This document shows positions 31,840-39,739 of a DNA stretch of 64,000 nt, one piece after another. The notes beneath the pieces are model-generated. The model was given only the letters and a program-made list of their open reading frames with translations, made no database searches and was not told the origin of the DNA. Position numbers and translations under genes: made by a program. The first letter of the stretch is position 1; every line of letters starts with the position of its first letter. This stretch comes from Christensenella intestinihominis (GTDB taxonomy: Bacteria; Bacillota; Clostridia; Christensenellales; Christensenellaceae), in contig NZ_MAIQ01000003.1 in assembly GCF_001678845.1 (NCBI RefSeq), positions 62,001-126,000 of the forward strand, given 5' to 3'.

Positions 31840-33629
31840 TCTTTCCCCTCCTTTTTGGATAATCCGTATGCCGCGACCAGCATCCCGCCATTTTTCTTTG
31901 CGATATAATCATGCACACTATTATAGGATTGTGGCTCCGTATTTCTTTTCCCTGTATCGTCCACATAATCGTACACCCAAATTTTCCCGCTTTCCGGGTC
32001 TTTCTCTACCGCTACATAATGCGCGCCCAAACTGCCGTCTGAATTATTATAGGTATAACATATTATCCCATGCCCGTCCTCACCGATTACGCGCTGGGCG
32101 CGTTCCTCGAGCGGCAGGGTATTCTCTGTTTCCGGAACAACGACCGGATACTCCGCTGCCGCGTTTCGTATATTTACCCCTGGAACTTCCTCTTTGATAT
32201 ATTTCTCCACCCGCCACGGAACCGTTCCCGGCCAGTTTTCATCTTCGTTCTCCCGGTGCCACGCATAGGTTTCCTCAAACGGTACATCTATTCCCATAAG
32301 TCCCAGTGCGTTATGTGTCGCCGTCGTCGAGCATCCGTTTGCTCTCATACCGCTTTGGTCAAACGGCAGCCCCGCAATCCTTTCTTCATCCTGATAGATC
32401 AACCCGTCCGCCTGGTCCATCCGCTCCTTGTAAGCAAGATCAGTCTCACCATCCCAAATTCCTGTCTGCGCCACGCCCAAAACTTCCTGCATCTCACGTA
32501 TATCGTCCTGCGTTTTCAAATAGCTGGGAGCAGCAGGATTCAACTGCTGTCCTTCTGTTTTTATCTTCCTATATGCGTCTATCCCACCAAGAATATCTGC
32601 GTTCATCCCATTCGGCAATGTCACATCCGGATGCTCCCGCAAATATTCCCTCAGCTCATCCATCCCGCCCTGGAAAAACAGCGGAACTTCTTCCGTTCCG
32701 TCCGCCTTCGCCTGCACTGCCGCGTTTGTTTGCCGCACATCGGACAGCTGTATCTTCTCGGCGTTCAGTCCGTTCGGAAGCGTTATGTCGGGGTTCCCCG
32801 CAAGATACTCCCGCAGCGTTCCCTCGTCCGTTCCCATTTTTCCTGCCGCTTCCGCAAGCGCTTCCCAGGCGTCGTATCCCTTCGTGTCGGCAGACCCTTC
32901 CCGCGGTTTCCGTTCCCCCGCGTTCCATGCATCCCGCGCTTTCCGGCCTTCCCCCTTGTGGACTGCGCGGAGCCGTCCCTTTGCATCCATTGCCAACCAT
33001 TCCTGCTCCGAAATCCCTTCCGGTTTCCCGATTCGGTACGGCCCGCTCCACACCGCGTCCTTGTTTTCTTCCGGCCCGCGGCCTTCCTGCGTCCCACGCC
33101 CCGCGTTGCCTTTATTATATACCATTCCCGTGCTTTCCGGTATGCCTTTTCTCCGTCTCTCTTGCTCCTCCTGGATATACACCATCCGATCATACTTCCC
33201 GCTGTCCGTCAGCTTGTCCCAATTTCGCGTCCGTTCTACACGCCTGTTGAAATCCTTCCCGCCTTCCGGCATTCCGAACAGGTCGTAATAGTTTTGGTTA
33301 TACACCGTATCCCCCGTGCTCCTGTCAAGGTGGTCGATAAGCCCTAAATCCCTTTCCCGCAGCATCTTTTGGGTTTCCTCCATCGCTTTGTTGAATTCCG
33401 CGTCAATTTCCTTCCGGTCCTTTTCCCGCTTCTTCCGTTTCTCCTCGTAATAATCGTTCGCCGTTTTTTTCTTTCCCGGCTGTGCCGTCTCCCATGTTTG
33501 CGTCCTGCCTCCCGCGGGCGCTGTGTTTGCCCGCGCCGCTGCCCGTTCCCGCCGCCGTCTCGCTTCTGCCTTTTCCCTGCTTCGCCTCTCGTTTGCTTCC
33601 CGCGCTTTCCTGCTTCTCTCTCCTGTCAT
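31836..33629 (-). CDS. Large polar protein with C-terminal C39-like cysteine peptidase domain
   Basis: Protein of 597 residues starting at the ATG 8 nt after GGAGG. No signal peptide. Residues 1-95 are extremely Arg/Lys/Glu-rich and likely helical. Two repeats of ~23 residues sit at about 271-293 and 325-347 (LREYLAGNPDITLPNGLNA and LREYLREHPDVTLPNGMNA). Residues ~376-405 resemble a peptidoglycan-binding fold (MQEVLGVAQTGIWDGETDLA). The C-terminal ~180 residues look like a C39/papain-like peptidase: FDQSGMRANGCSTTATHNAL (Gln, Cys433), GAHYVAVEKD (His537) and WVYDYVDD (Asp). It could be a secreted toxin or a wall-active enzyme exported by a non-Sec route. Decayed relatives flank it. Confidence 0.65.
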   Translation of the reverse strand: MTGERSRKAREANERRSREKAEARRRRERAAARANTAPAGGRTQTWETAQPGKKKTANDYYEEKRKKREKDRKEIDAEFNKAMEETQKMLRERDLGLIDHLDRSTGDTVYNQNYYDLFGMPEGGKDFNRRVERTRNWDKLTDSGKYDRMVYIQEEQERRRKGIPESTGMVYNKGNAGRGTQEGRGPEENKDAVWSGPYRIGKPEGISEQEWLAMDAKGRLRAVHKGEGRKARDAWNAGERKPREGSADTKGYDAWEALAEAAGKMGTDEGTLREYLAGNPDITLPNGLNAEKIQLSDVRQTNAAVQAKADGTEEVPLFFQGGMDELREYLREHPDVTLPNGMNADILGGIDAYRKIKTEGQQLNPAAPSYLKTQDDIREMQEVLGVAQTGIWDGETDLAYKERMDQADGLIYQDEERIAGLPFDQSGMRANGCSTTATHNALGLMGIDVPFEETYAWHRENEDENWPGTVPWRVEKYIKEEVPGVNIRNAAAEYPVVVPETENTLPLEERAQRVIGEDGHGIICYTYNNSDGSLGAHYVAVEKDPESGKIWVYDYVDDTGKRNTEPQSYNSVHDYIAKKNGGMLVAAYGLSKKEGKE

Positions 33630-33756
33630 TTCCTTTTCCTCCATTTTTTTCCATAACAAAAGAGAGCACGCTTTCACGTACTCCCTTCACTTCTTCCATA
33701 CTAGCATTCTATCACAAATTCCCGGCCTTTTACATGACATCCTCCCGACATCTTTT

Positions 33757-33799
33757 CATTCCTGCCCGGTTTTTCGCCGCCGGGACCATCCGTCATTTC
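33757..33799. repeat. Short repeat, copy 2
   Basis: Second copy of the repeat at 30454-30497, in the gap between the large peptidase-like gene and fabV. On the minus strand it opens a 31-codon frame (MTDGPGGEKPGRNEK...) without a good ribosome site. Confidence 0.6.
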
Positions 33800-33961
33800 A
33801 GATGTGTGCCTTCCTTCATACGCTTACTCCGTTCGCTTCCGAAAGGCGGAAACGCTTTCCCCTTTCGGGACCCCGACGTACGGATAATCGTTGCAGAATG
33901 CCTCCCTTTCCTTCAAATCGCATTGCCGATCAATACCGGCATCATGTGGTTTCTTCTTTTT

Positions 33962-35131
33962 TCAGAGGCTTGGAACAGCCACCTCTACTTCCACGTCCGC
34001 CGCATAGTCCACGCCGTCCATGTGGAAGCCGAACATTTGGTAGAAATCCTCCCAATAACCGTCGATATCCGCCAGCCGGTCGAGGTTTTCATCCGTAATT
34101 TCATCCCATGCGCGGAGCACGGCGGCCTGAACGTCCGGCTCCATCTCCCAATCGTCAAGGCGCAGCATGCCGCGCCCGTCCACCGCCCGTGCGGGCAGCT
34201 TTTCCGCGTACAGGCGGTACATCTGTTCAATACAGCCCTCGTGCGTCCCCTGTTCCTTCATCACCTTATACAGGATGGAAATGTACAGGGGCACGATCGG
34301 AATTGCCGCGGACGACTGCGTAACCAGGGCCTTGTTGACGGAAATATAAGCCGTAACGCCGGGAAATTCCTGCGATATTTCCCGCGAGGTTTGGAACAGG
34401 TGCTCCTTCGCCCGGCCGATCGACCCATCCATATACATCGGATGCGTAAGCTCCGGCCCCAGGTAGGAATACGCAAGCGTCACCGCATCCGGCGCCAGCA
34501 AGCCTTTTTCGGACAGCAGGGAAATCCAGTCCTTCCAGTCTTCCCCGCCCATCACCTTTACCGTATCCGCAATTTCCGCTTCCGTCGCGGGCGTGACCGT
34601 CACTTCCGTAATCCTGCGCGACGCAAGGTCTATGGTCTTGTTCGTATAGTCCTTGTCCGTGGTCTTGAGCACGGAGGAAACCGTGGTGCCGTCCGCAAGG
34701 GTCCGGCGCGGGGACGCGAGGCTGTACACCACCATATCCACCTGCCCGAGGTCCCCGGCGATCAGCCCTGCCGCCTCTTCCTTTACCTCGCGCGAAAAGG
34801 CGTCGCCGTTGATGGTCTTGGCGTAAAGCCCGTCCGCCTGCGCGAATTCCTCGAACGCGGCGGTGTTGTACCAGCCCGCGGAAGCCGTGCGCTTTCCGTT
34901 CGACGGGCGCTCAAACATCACGCCGATGGTCGCCGCGCCGGACGAAAACGCCAGATCGATACGCGACGAAAGCCCGTAGCCGGTGGAACTGCCAATGACA
35001 AGCACCCTTTTGGGGCCGTCCGTTTTCGGACGGCTTTTTACATATTCTATTTGCTGCTTCACGTTTTCCCTGCATCCGGTGGGATGCGCCGTGGTGCAGA
35101 TAAATCCTCTTACCTTGGGTTCAACGATCAT
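33962..35131 (-). CDS. fabV: FabV-type enoyl reductase (trans-2-enoyl-CoA/ACP reductase)
   Basis: NADH-dependent reductase of 389 residues that saturates enoyl thioesters in fatty acid synthesis or butyrate-type fermentation (Ter). Diagnostic features: N-terminal VEPKVRGFICTTAHPTGC, the nucleotide site LVIGSSTGYGLSSRI, VVYSLASPRRT and the active-site Tyr-x8-Lys in PMYMDGSIGRAKEHL. Start is the ATG after AGGAG, 8 nt away; an upstream in-frame start lacks a ribosome site. FabV enzymes are known to be insensitive to triclosan. It is monocistronic and divergent from the PNPOx-ferredoxin gene. Confidence 0.93.
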   Translation of the reverse strand: MIVEPKVRGFICTTAHPTGCRENVKQQIEYVKSRPKTDGPKRVLVIGSSTGYGLSSRIDLAFSSGAATIGVMFERPSNGKRTASAGWYNTAAFEEFAQADGLYAKTINGDAFSREVKEEAAGLIAGDLGQVDMVVYSLASPRRTLADGTTVSSVLKTTDKDYTNKTIDLASRRITEVTVTPATEAEIADTVKVMGGEDWKDWISLLSEKGLLAPDAVTLAYSYLGPELTHPMYMDGSIGRAKEHLFQTSREISQEFPGVTAYISVNKALVTQSSAAIPIVPLYISILYKVMKEQGTHEGCIEQMYRLYAEKLPARAVDGRGMLRLDDWEMEPDVQAAVLRAWDEITDENLDRLADIDGYWEDFYQMFGFHMDGVDYAADVEVEVAVPSL

Positions 35132-35265
35132 AAAAACGTTCTCCTTTGCATGATTTCCCATTCATTTTACCACAGCGCGCTTTTTTTTTCAGCAAATAAT
35201 CTCCCGCGGTTGAATATCCGCCGCGAATTGTGTTATCTTCCATATATAGGAAGGAGGACAGGTTT

Positions 35266-35865
35266 ATGGAAACAAAGGAATACCTGCAAATGATGCGGGA
35301 GATGAAGGATTTTACATTCGCGACGCTGGACGAAGACGGCAGGCCCGCAACGCGTATTATCGACGTGATGCTTGTGGATGACGACCGTTTGTATTTCCTT
35401 ACGGCGCGCGGCAAGGAATTTTACCGCCAGCTGATGGACCAGCAGTTCGTATCCATGACGGGCATGACCAAAAATTGGGAGATGCTGACCCTTAGCGGCA
35501 GGGTGAAACGGGTTTCGCAGGAGATGCTGACGCCTGTTTTTGAGGCAAACCCGTCCATGAACGACGTTTATCCCGGGGACAGCCGCGGCATCCTCGAAGT
35601 GTTTTGCCTGTATGAAGGACAGGGCGAATATTTCAACCTCTCGAAAACGCCCATCTACCGGGAAACCTTTTTCCTGGGAAATCCTGTGGAGCATAAAAAG
35701 GGCTATGAAATTACGGATATATGTATTTCGTGCGGGATTTGTGCCGGGCTGTGCCCGCAAAAATGCATCGGCGAGGGCGAACCGTATATAATCCGGCAGG
35801 AAAACTGCCTGCACTGCGGGCTGTGCGCGGAAAACTGTCCTACGGAAGCAATCAGGAGGCGGTAA
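35266..35865 (+). CDS. Pyridoxamine 5'-phosphate oxidase-like protein fused to two 4Fe-4S clusters
   Basis: Protein of 199 residues. Residues 1-~135 form a flavin-binding split barrel of the PNPOx family ([36 protein letters not shown]). Residues ~150-199 hold two ferredoxin motifs, [15 protein letters not shown] and [15 protein letters not shown]. The combination suggests an FMN reductase receiving or passing electrons through Fe-S clusters. Start after GGAGGAC. It is followed one base later by a macrodomain gene, so the two are co-translated. Confidence 0.88.
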   Translation: METKEYLQMMREMKDFTFATLDEDGRPATRIIDVMLVDDDRLYFLTARGKEFYRQLMDQQFVSMTGMTKNWEMLTLSGRVKRVSQEMLTPVFEANPSMNDVYPGDSRGILEVFCLYEGQGEYFNLSKTPIYRETFFLGNPVEHKKGYEITDICISCGICAGLCPQKCIGEGEPYIIRQENCLHCGLCAENCPTEAIRRR

Positions 35866-35866
35866 T

Positions 35867-36382
35867 ATGGCTTACAGGATTATTTCGGGCGACATCACGG
35901 AGCAGCAGGTGGACGTGATCGTGAACGCGGCGAACACCTCTCTGCTCGGCGGGGGCGGCGTGGACGGAGCCATCCACCGCGCGGCCGGGCCGGAACTGCT
36001 CCGCGAATGCCGTACACTTCACGGCTGTAAAACAGGGGAAGCCAAAATCACGGGGGGCTACCGCCTGCCCGCGAAATATGTAATCCATACTCCCGGCCCC
36101 ATATGGCGGGGCGGAAACGCAGGCGAGGACGCGCTGCTGCAGGGAAGCTATTTGAGCAGCCTGCGCCTTGCGGCGGAAAACGGCGCGAAATCCGTCGCCT
36201 TTCCGTCCATCAGTACGGGCGTGTACCATTTTCCCCTTGACCGCGCGGCGGGAATCGCCACCAGAACGATCCTCGGTTTTATGCAGGAGCATCCTGATAT
36301 GGACGTTATCATGGTATGTTTCGACGAACACACGCGGGCGGCCTATGAAAAGGCGCTCGCCGGGTTTGGAAATACCGGCTGA
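35867..36382 (+). CDS. Macrodomain protein, O-acetyl-ADP-ribose deacetylase-like
   Basis: Single macrodomain of 171 residues. [20 protein letters not shown] with [18 protein letters not shown] is the ADP-ribose-binding signature, with the Asn and Asp catalytic residues of the YmdB/MacroD class. [10 protein letters not shown] and [15 protein letters not shown] complete the binding loops. Family members remove ADP-ribose or deacetylate O-acetyl-ADP-ribose. The start codon lies one base after the stop of the PNPOx-ferredoxin gene. No ADP-ribosyltransferase or sirtuin is nearby. Confidence 0.93.
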   Translation: MAYRIISGDITEQQVDVIVNAANTSLLGGGGVDGAIHRAAGPELLRECRTLHGCKTGEAKITGGYRLPAKYVIHTPGPIWRGGNAGEDALLQGSYLSSLRLAAENGAKSVAFPSISTGVYHFPLDRAAGIATRTILGFMQEHPDMDVIMVCFDEHTRAAYEKALAGFGNTG

Positions 36383-36388
36383 AAAAAC

Positions 36389-36420
36389 GAAATCCCCAAA
36401 CACAGGTTTGGGGATTTTTC
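36389..36420. terminator. Bidirectional intrinsic terminator
   Basis: Stem AAATCCCCAAAC / GTTTGGGGATTT with loop ACAG, between convergent macrodomain and lipoprotein genes. Confidence 0.9.
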
Positions 36421-36444
36421 GTATGGTCAAAAAACGCATTTCCG

Positions 36445-37359
36445 CTATTGCAGCTGTTCCAGCCAATTCCGCGCCATAATATCGCCTGCGAGGTCCGCCT
36501 GGTCCTCGAGCGCGAGTTTTTCGCGCACAGCGGCCGGAAGCGTAAAATCATACTCCCCGTTTATCTCGTCGACCCGCATGCCGAGCGTCATTCCCCTGAG
36601 TTCCACGCTGTCCTTGTCAAGTCCCCTCGCCTCCAGCACCGCTTCCAGCGCTGATTTTACAACGTCCTTCAGGTCTATCTCATATTCCAGCATTTTTTTG
36701 TTTTCCGCATCCAGCCAAATCGTATACGCCGCCTCTGTTCCCTGCGTTTGCTCCCCATCGATTCCAAGGCTCTCGAAAGCTACCCCGGCAAACTTTTCCG
36801 CATCCACAAACCCCTTTATTTTCAGTGCCGCACGGCCGTCGGACGTATCCGTTTCCACAGTCTCCACCCGGAATTCATCCATACCGAGCATCCCGTTTAC
36901 AAGGTCCATCTCCCCGGCGCTCTTTTCTTCAATATCCTGTGTCTCTATCGTCCAGTCCGAGGGGCGGTCCGTATCCCCGGTGCAGGAATAAACCGTTTGC
37001 GTCCCGTCGCCGTTGCTCAGGCTGTAGGCCTCCATCTCCGTGGGCACGCCGTCCATCGCAACCATTCCTTTAATATGCATTTTGTCCGGCGCTACCGCAA
37101 CCACGCCCGTTTCGCTCATCTCCTCAAAATCGATCACCATACTCATGATATGGGTTTGCCACGACTCACTGAAGGAATAATTCATAAATATTTCCCCCTT
37201 GATGCTTTTGGCCTCCATCAATTCCTTATTGGCCGCAAGTACCTGCTTTTCAATTTCCGCTTTCTCCGCGTCGTTTACGCCCGCGCACCCGCCGGAGAGA
37301 ACGGCTGCCAGCGCAAGCAGGCAGGCTATGGCTGCTGTGAACCGTTTTTTCTTTTTCAT
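36445..37359 (-). CDS. Lipoprotein of unknown function (LolA/LppX-like shape)
   Basis: Lipoprotein of 304 residues; signal RFTAAIACLLALAAVLSGGC with the lipobox SGGC. The mature part is a long curved-sheet-like sequence: KSIKGEIFMNYSFSESWQTH, PDKMHIKGMVAMDGVPTEME, TEAAYTIWLDAENKKMLEYE, GEYDFTLPAAVREKLAL. The order 'state under mutation - inferred outer-surface lipid/peptide carrier' cannot be proved; similar proteins are annotated DUF6612 or LppX/LolA-like in clostridia. It starts after GGGGAAG and is monocistronic. Confidence 0.7.
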   Translation of the reverse strand: MKKKKRFTAAIACLLALAAVLSGGCAGVNDAEKAEIEKQVLAANKELMEAKSIKGEIFMNYSFSESWQTHIMSMVIDFEEMSETGVVAVAPDKMHIKGMVAMDGVPTEMEAYSLSNGDGTQTVYSCTGDTDRPSDWTIETQDIEEKSAGEMDLVNGMLGMDEFRVETVETDTSDGRAALKIKGFVDAEKFAGVAFESLGIDGEQTQGTEAAYTIWLDAENKKMLEYEIDLKDVVKSALEAVLEARGLDKDSVELRGMTLGMRVDEINGEYDFTLPAAVREKLALEDQADLAGDIMARNWLEQLQ

Positions 37360-37398
37360 TTTACTTCCCCGCCTTATTTTGAGTAGCTTAATTCTACC

Positions 37399-37443
37399 AA
37401 AAAAGCCGCCCTGCGGCAACCTTACAGGCTGCCGCGGCGGCTC
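37399..37443 (-). terminator. Intrinsic terminator of the kdp operon
   Basis: AGCCGCCcTGCGGCA / TGCCGCgGCGGCT stem with a T-run on the minus strand, just after kdpE. Confidence 0.88.
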
Positions 37444-37458
37444 TGTACAATTCAAAAT

Positions 37459-38145
37459 TCAGTCGTCCACAAACCGATAGCCGACCCCCACCTCCGTCAT
37501 AATATAGCGCGGTTTTGCGGTGTTTTTCTCGATCTTGCGGCGGATATTGGCCATGAATACGCGCAGCGACTGGGAATCCTCCGTATACTCATATCCCCAC
37601 ACCTGTTTGTTGATATAGCTGTGTGTCAGCACCTTCCCCCTGTTTTCCACCAGCAATACCAGCAATTTATATTCGATGGGCGTCAGGTGCACGTCCTTCC
37701 CGTCCACCGTTACCTTCCGTTTTTCAAAATCGATCACCAGCCCGTCCAGCTCAAAGGTTTCTTTTTCCGCCGGGTGCGGAGCCCGTTTCCTGAGCGCCAC
37801 CCTCACCCGGGCAAGAAGCTCTCCTATGCTGAAGGGTTTTGTGATATAGTCGTCCGCGCCCGCGTCAAGCGCCTCCACCTTCTCGCGCTCCTGCCCGCGC
37901 GCCGATACCACGATAACGGGAACATCCGACGACTGGCGCACCTGCTTTAACACCTCCAGCCCGTCGATATCCGGCAGCCCAAGGTCCAGCAAAATCACGT
38001 CCGGATGATTGGCAAGCGCGAGGGAAATGCCGTCAAGCCCGGTCTTTGCCGTTTCAAACCGGTATCCGTTCGTTTTCAGAGAAATACTTAAAAAATTAAG
38101 GATCGTCTGGTCGTCTTCTATAACCAAAATACGCGTATCTTCCAT
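37459..38145 (-). CDS. kdpE: KdpE response regulator
   Basis: OmpR-family regulator of 228 residues. Receiver domain with the phospho-accepting Asp in VILLDLGLPDIDGLEVL, acidic pair in VIEDDQTI and Lys in DYITKPFS. C-terminal winged helix: LTPIEYKLLVLLVENRGKVL and YTEDSQSLRVFMANIRRKIE. It activates kdpFABC when phosphorylated by KdpD. Last gene of the operon; 7 bp separate it from the histidine kinase gene. Direct repeats suited for it lie upstream of kdpF (45991-46030). Confidence 0.95.
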   Translation of the reverse strand: MEDTRILVIEDDQTILNFLSISLKTNGYRFETAKTGLDGISLALANHPDVILLDLGLPDIDGLEVLKQVRQSSDVPVIVVSARGQEREKVEALDAGADDYITKPFSIGELLARVRVALRKRAPHPAEKETFELDGLVIDFEKRKVTVDGKDVHLTPIEYKLLVLLVENRGKVLTHSYINKQVWGYEYTEDSQSLRVFMANIRRKIEKNTAKPRYIMTEVGVGYRFVDD

Positions 38146-38152
38146 ATTTTCC

Positions 38153-39709
38153 TCACTCCATAGGCAGCGCAAACTTGAAGGTCGCCCCGCCGCGGTTATT
38201 ATTCAATGCGGCGATCACGCCGCCGTGCGCCTCAACGATAGACCTGCAGATGCCAAGCCCGATTCCCATACCCCGTTTCGCATCCCCGCTGACCGCGGGA
38301 GCGGTCACAAAATTGTCGAACACCTTATCCAGTATCTCCGGGGCGATTCCCTTGCCGTTGTCCGACACCTCAAACACCATATAGCCGTTGTCCGGATAAG
38401 CCCGCAGGTCGATCCGCGCGTTTTCAGGCGTATACTTCACCGCGTTGTCGAGGAGGTTCACCAGCACCTGTATGATAAGCCGGCCGTCCATCGGCACCTC
38501 CATTACCGTATCCGGCATATGGATGGCAATGTCGCGGTTCCCCCGGAGCCGCTCCACACGGCCATAGGCCTCGCTGACAATATCGTCCACAACCTCGGGC
38601 TGTTTTTTGAGGACGAGCTCCCCCTCCGAGATGTGCGTCATATTGAGCAGGTTTTCCACCATATTGTTGAGCCACTGCGCGTCGTTCCCGATATCCCCCA
38701 CAAGGCTCAGCACCTGCTCCCGTGAAAGCTCGTCCAGGCTCTCCGCGATAAAGTTTGCCGATCCGGCAATACTGGTGAGCGGCGTGCGCAAATCGTGCGA
38801 GATAGCGCGCAGCAGGTCGTTCCGCAGGCGCTCTTTTTCGATCCGCAGCTTGCTCTCCTCCTGCTGCTTATACAGCATTTCACGCTGCATCGCCCCCGAA
38901 ATCTGTGAAGCCACCGTCTGGATCAGCATCATTTCCCCGGCGGACGGCGGGCAGCTGCCGCAATGCACGCCGGCCACGCCGTACACGTCGTTTCCGCTCC
39001 GCAGGGGCAGGTACAGCCACTGCGACTCCGAAAAATATTCCGTTCCGCAGCCGCACGGCTTTACGTTCTCAAGGCACCATTTTGCCGCCTCATTGCTCTC
39101 GATCTCCGCGCCGTTTCCATCCCCCGCATGCGTTCCCTCCGTGAGGTCTTTGCCCGTATAAAGGATGCACTGGCGGCCCTGTACCCGCGAAAGCCCGGCA
39201 AGGCCGTGCCGCACGATGTCGTCCATGTCGGACACATTGAGGAGGCTTGTGCTGATCTCGTACAAAAGGCTCATCTGTTTTTCCCTGCGCTGCGCTTCCG
39301 CCATATGCCTGTGCAGCTTGCTGGTGAGCGCGCTTACAAGGAACGAGCCTACGAGAAGGATGACCAGCGTAACAACATAGTTTGGGTCGCTCACCCGGAA
39401 CGTAAGCGTGGGCGCCGTAAAAAAGAAATTATAGGCAAACACACTGGCCACGGACGCCGCAATGCCGTATAAAAGCCGCTCTGTCGCCATCGTAACGAGC
39501 AGCACGCCCACCAGGTATACCATGGAAATATTTTCCGTGCGCAGTCCCGCAAGGTTAAACAGCCAGGCCACAACCGTGCACAGCACAAGGCCCGCCGCCG
39601 TTTTCAGTATATTGATCCATACTACTTTTTGTTTCGATTGTTCCATTTCATACCTGCCGTTCGCTTCGGGCGGCCTTGCGGCCAAAGCATTTTTTGATAG
39701 TTCCATCAT
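38153..39709 (-). CDS. kdpD: KdpD-like sensor histidine kinase, C-terminal half protein
   Basis: Membrane kinase of 518 residues corresponding to the C-terminal half of KdpD. Order: a DUF4118 block of about four transmembrane helices (residues ~25-125, AAGLVLCTVVAWLFNLAG, LVTLVILLVGSFLVSAL), a GAF-like domain, HisKA with phospho-His in RAISHDLRTPLTSIAGSANF, and HATPase_c with DNAVKYTPENA and GMGIGLGICRSIVEAHGG. The N-terminal KdpD/UspA part is a separate upstream gene. The first ATG lacks a clear ribosome site; an ATG 21 codons in (MEQSKQKVVW, AGG upstream) is possible. It phosphorylates KdpE in response to K+ limitation or turgor. Confidence 0.9.
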   Translation of the reverse strand: MMELSKNALAARPPEANGRYEMEQSKQKVVWINILKTAAGLVLCTVVAWLFNLAGLRTENISMVYLVGVLLVTMATERLLYGIAASVASVFAYNFFFTAPTLTFRVSDPNYVVTLVILLVGSFLVSALTSKLHRHMAEAQRREKQMSLLYEISTSLLNVSDMDDIVRHGLAGLSRVQGRQCILYTGKDLTEGTHAGDGNGAEIESNEAAKWCLENVKPCGCGTEYFSESQWLYLPLRSGNDVYGVAGVHCGSCPPSAGEMMLIQTVASQISGAMQREMLYKQQEESKLRIEKERLRNDLLRAISHDLRTPLTSIAGSANFIAESLDELSREQVLSLVGDIGNDAQWLNNMVENLLNMTHISEGELVLKKQPEVVDDIVSEAYGRVERLRGNRDIAIHMPDTVMEVPMDGRLIIQVLVNLLDNAVKYTPENARIDLRAYPDNGYMVFEVSDNGKGIAPEILDKVFDNFVTAPAVSGDAKRGMGIGLGICRSIVEAHGGVIAALNNNRGGATFKFALPME

Positions 39710-39739
39710 AATACATCTGTCCCAAACTGCAAGCCTTTC

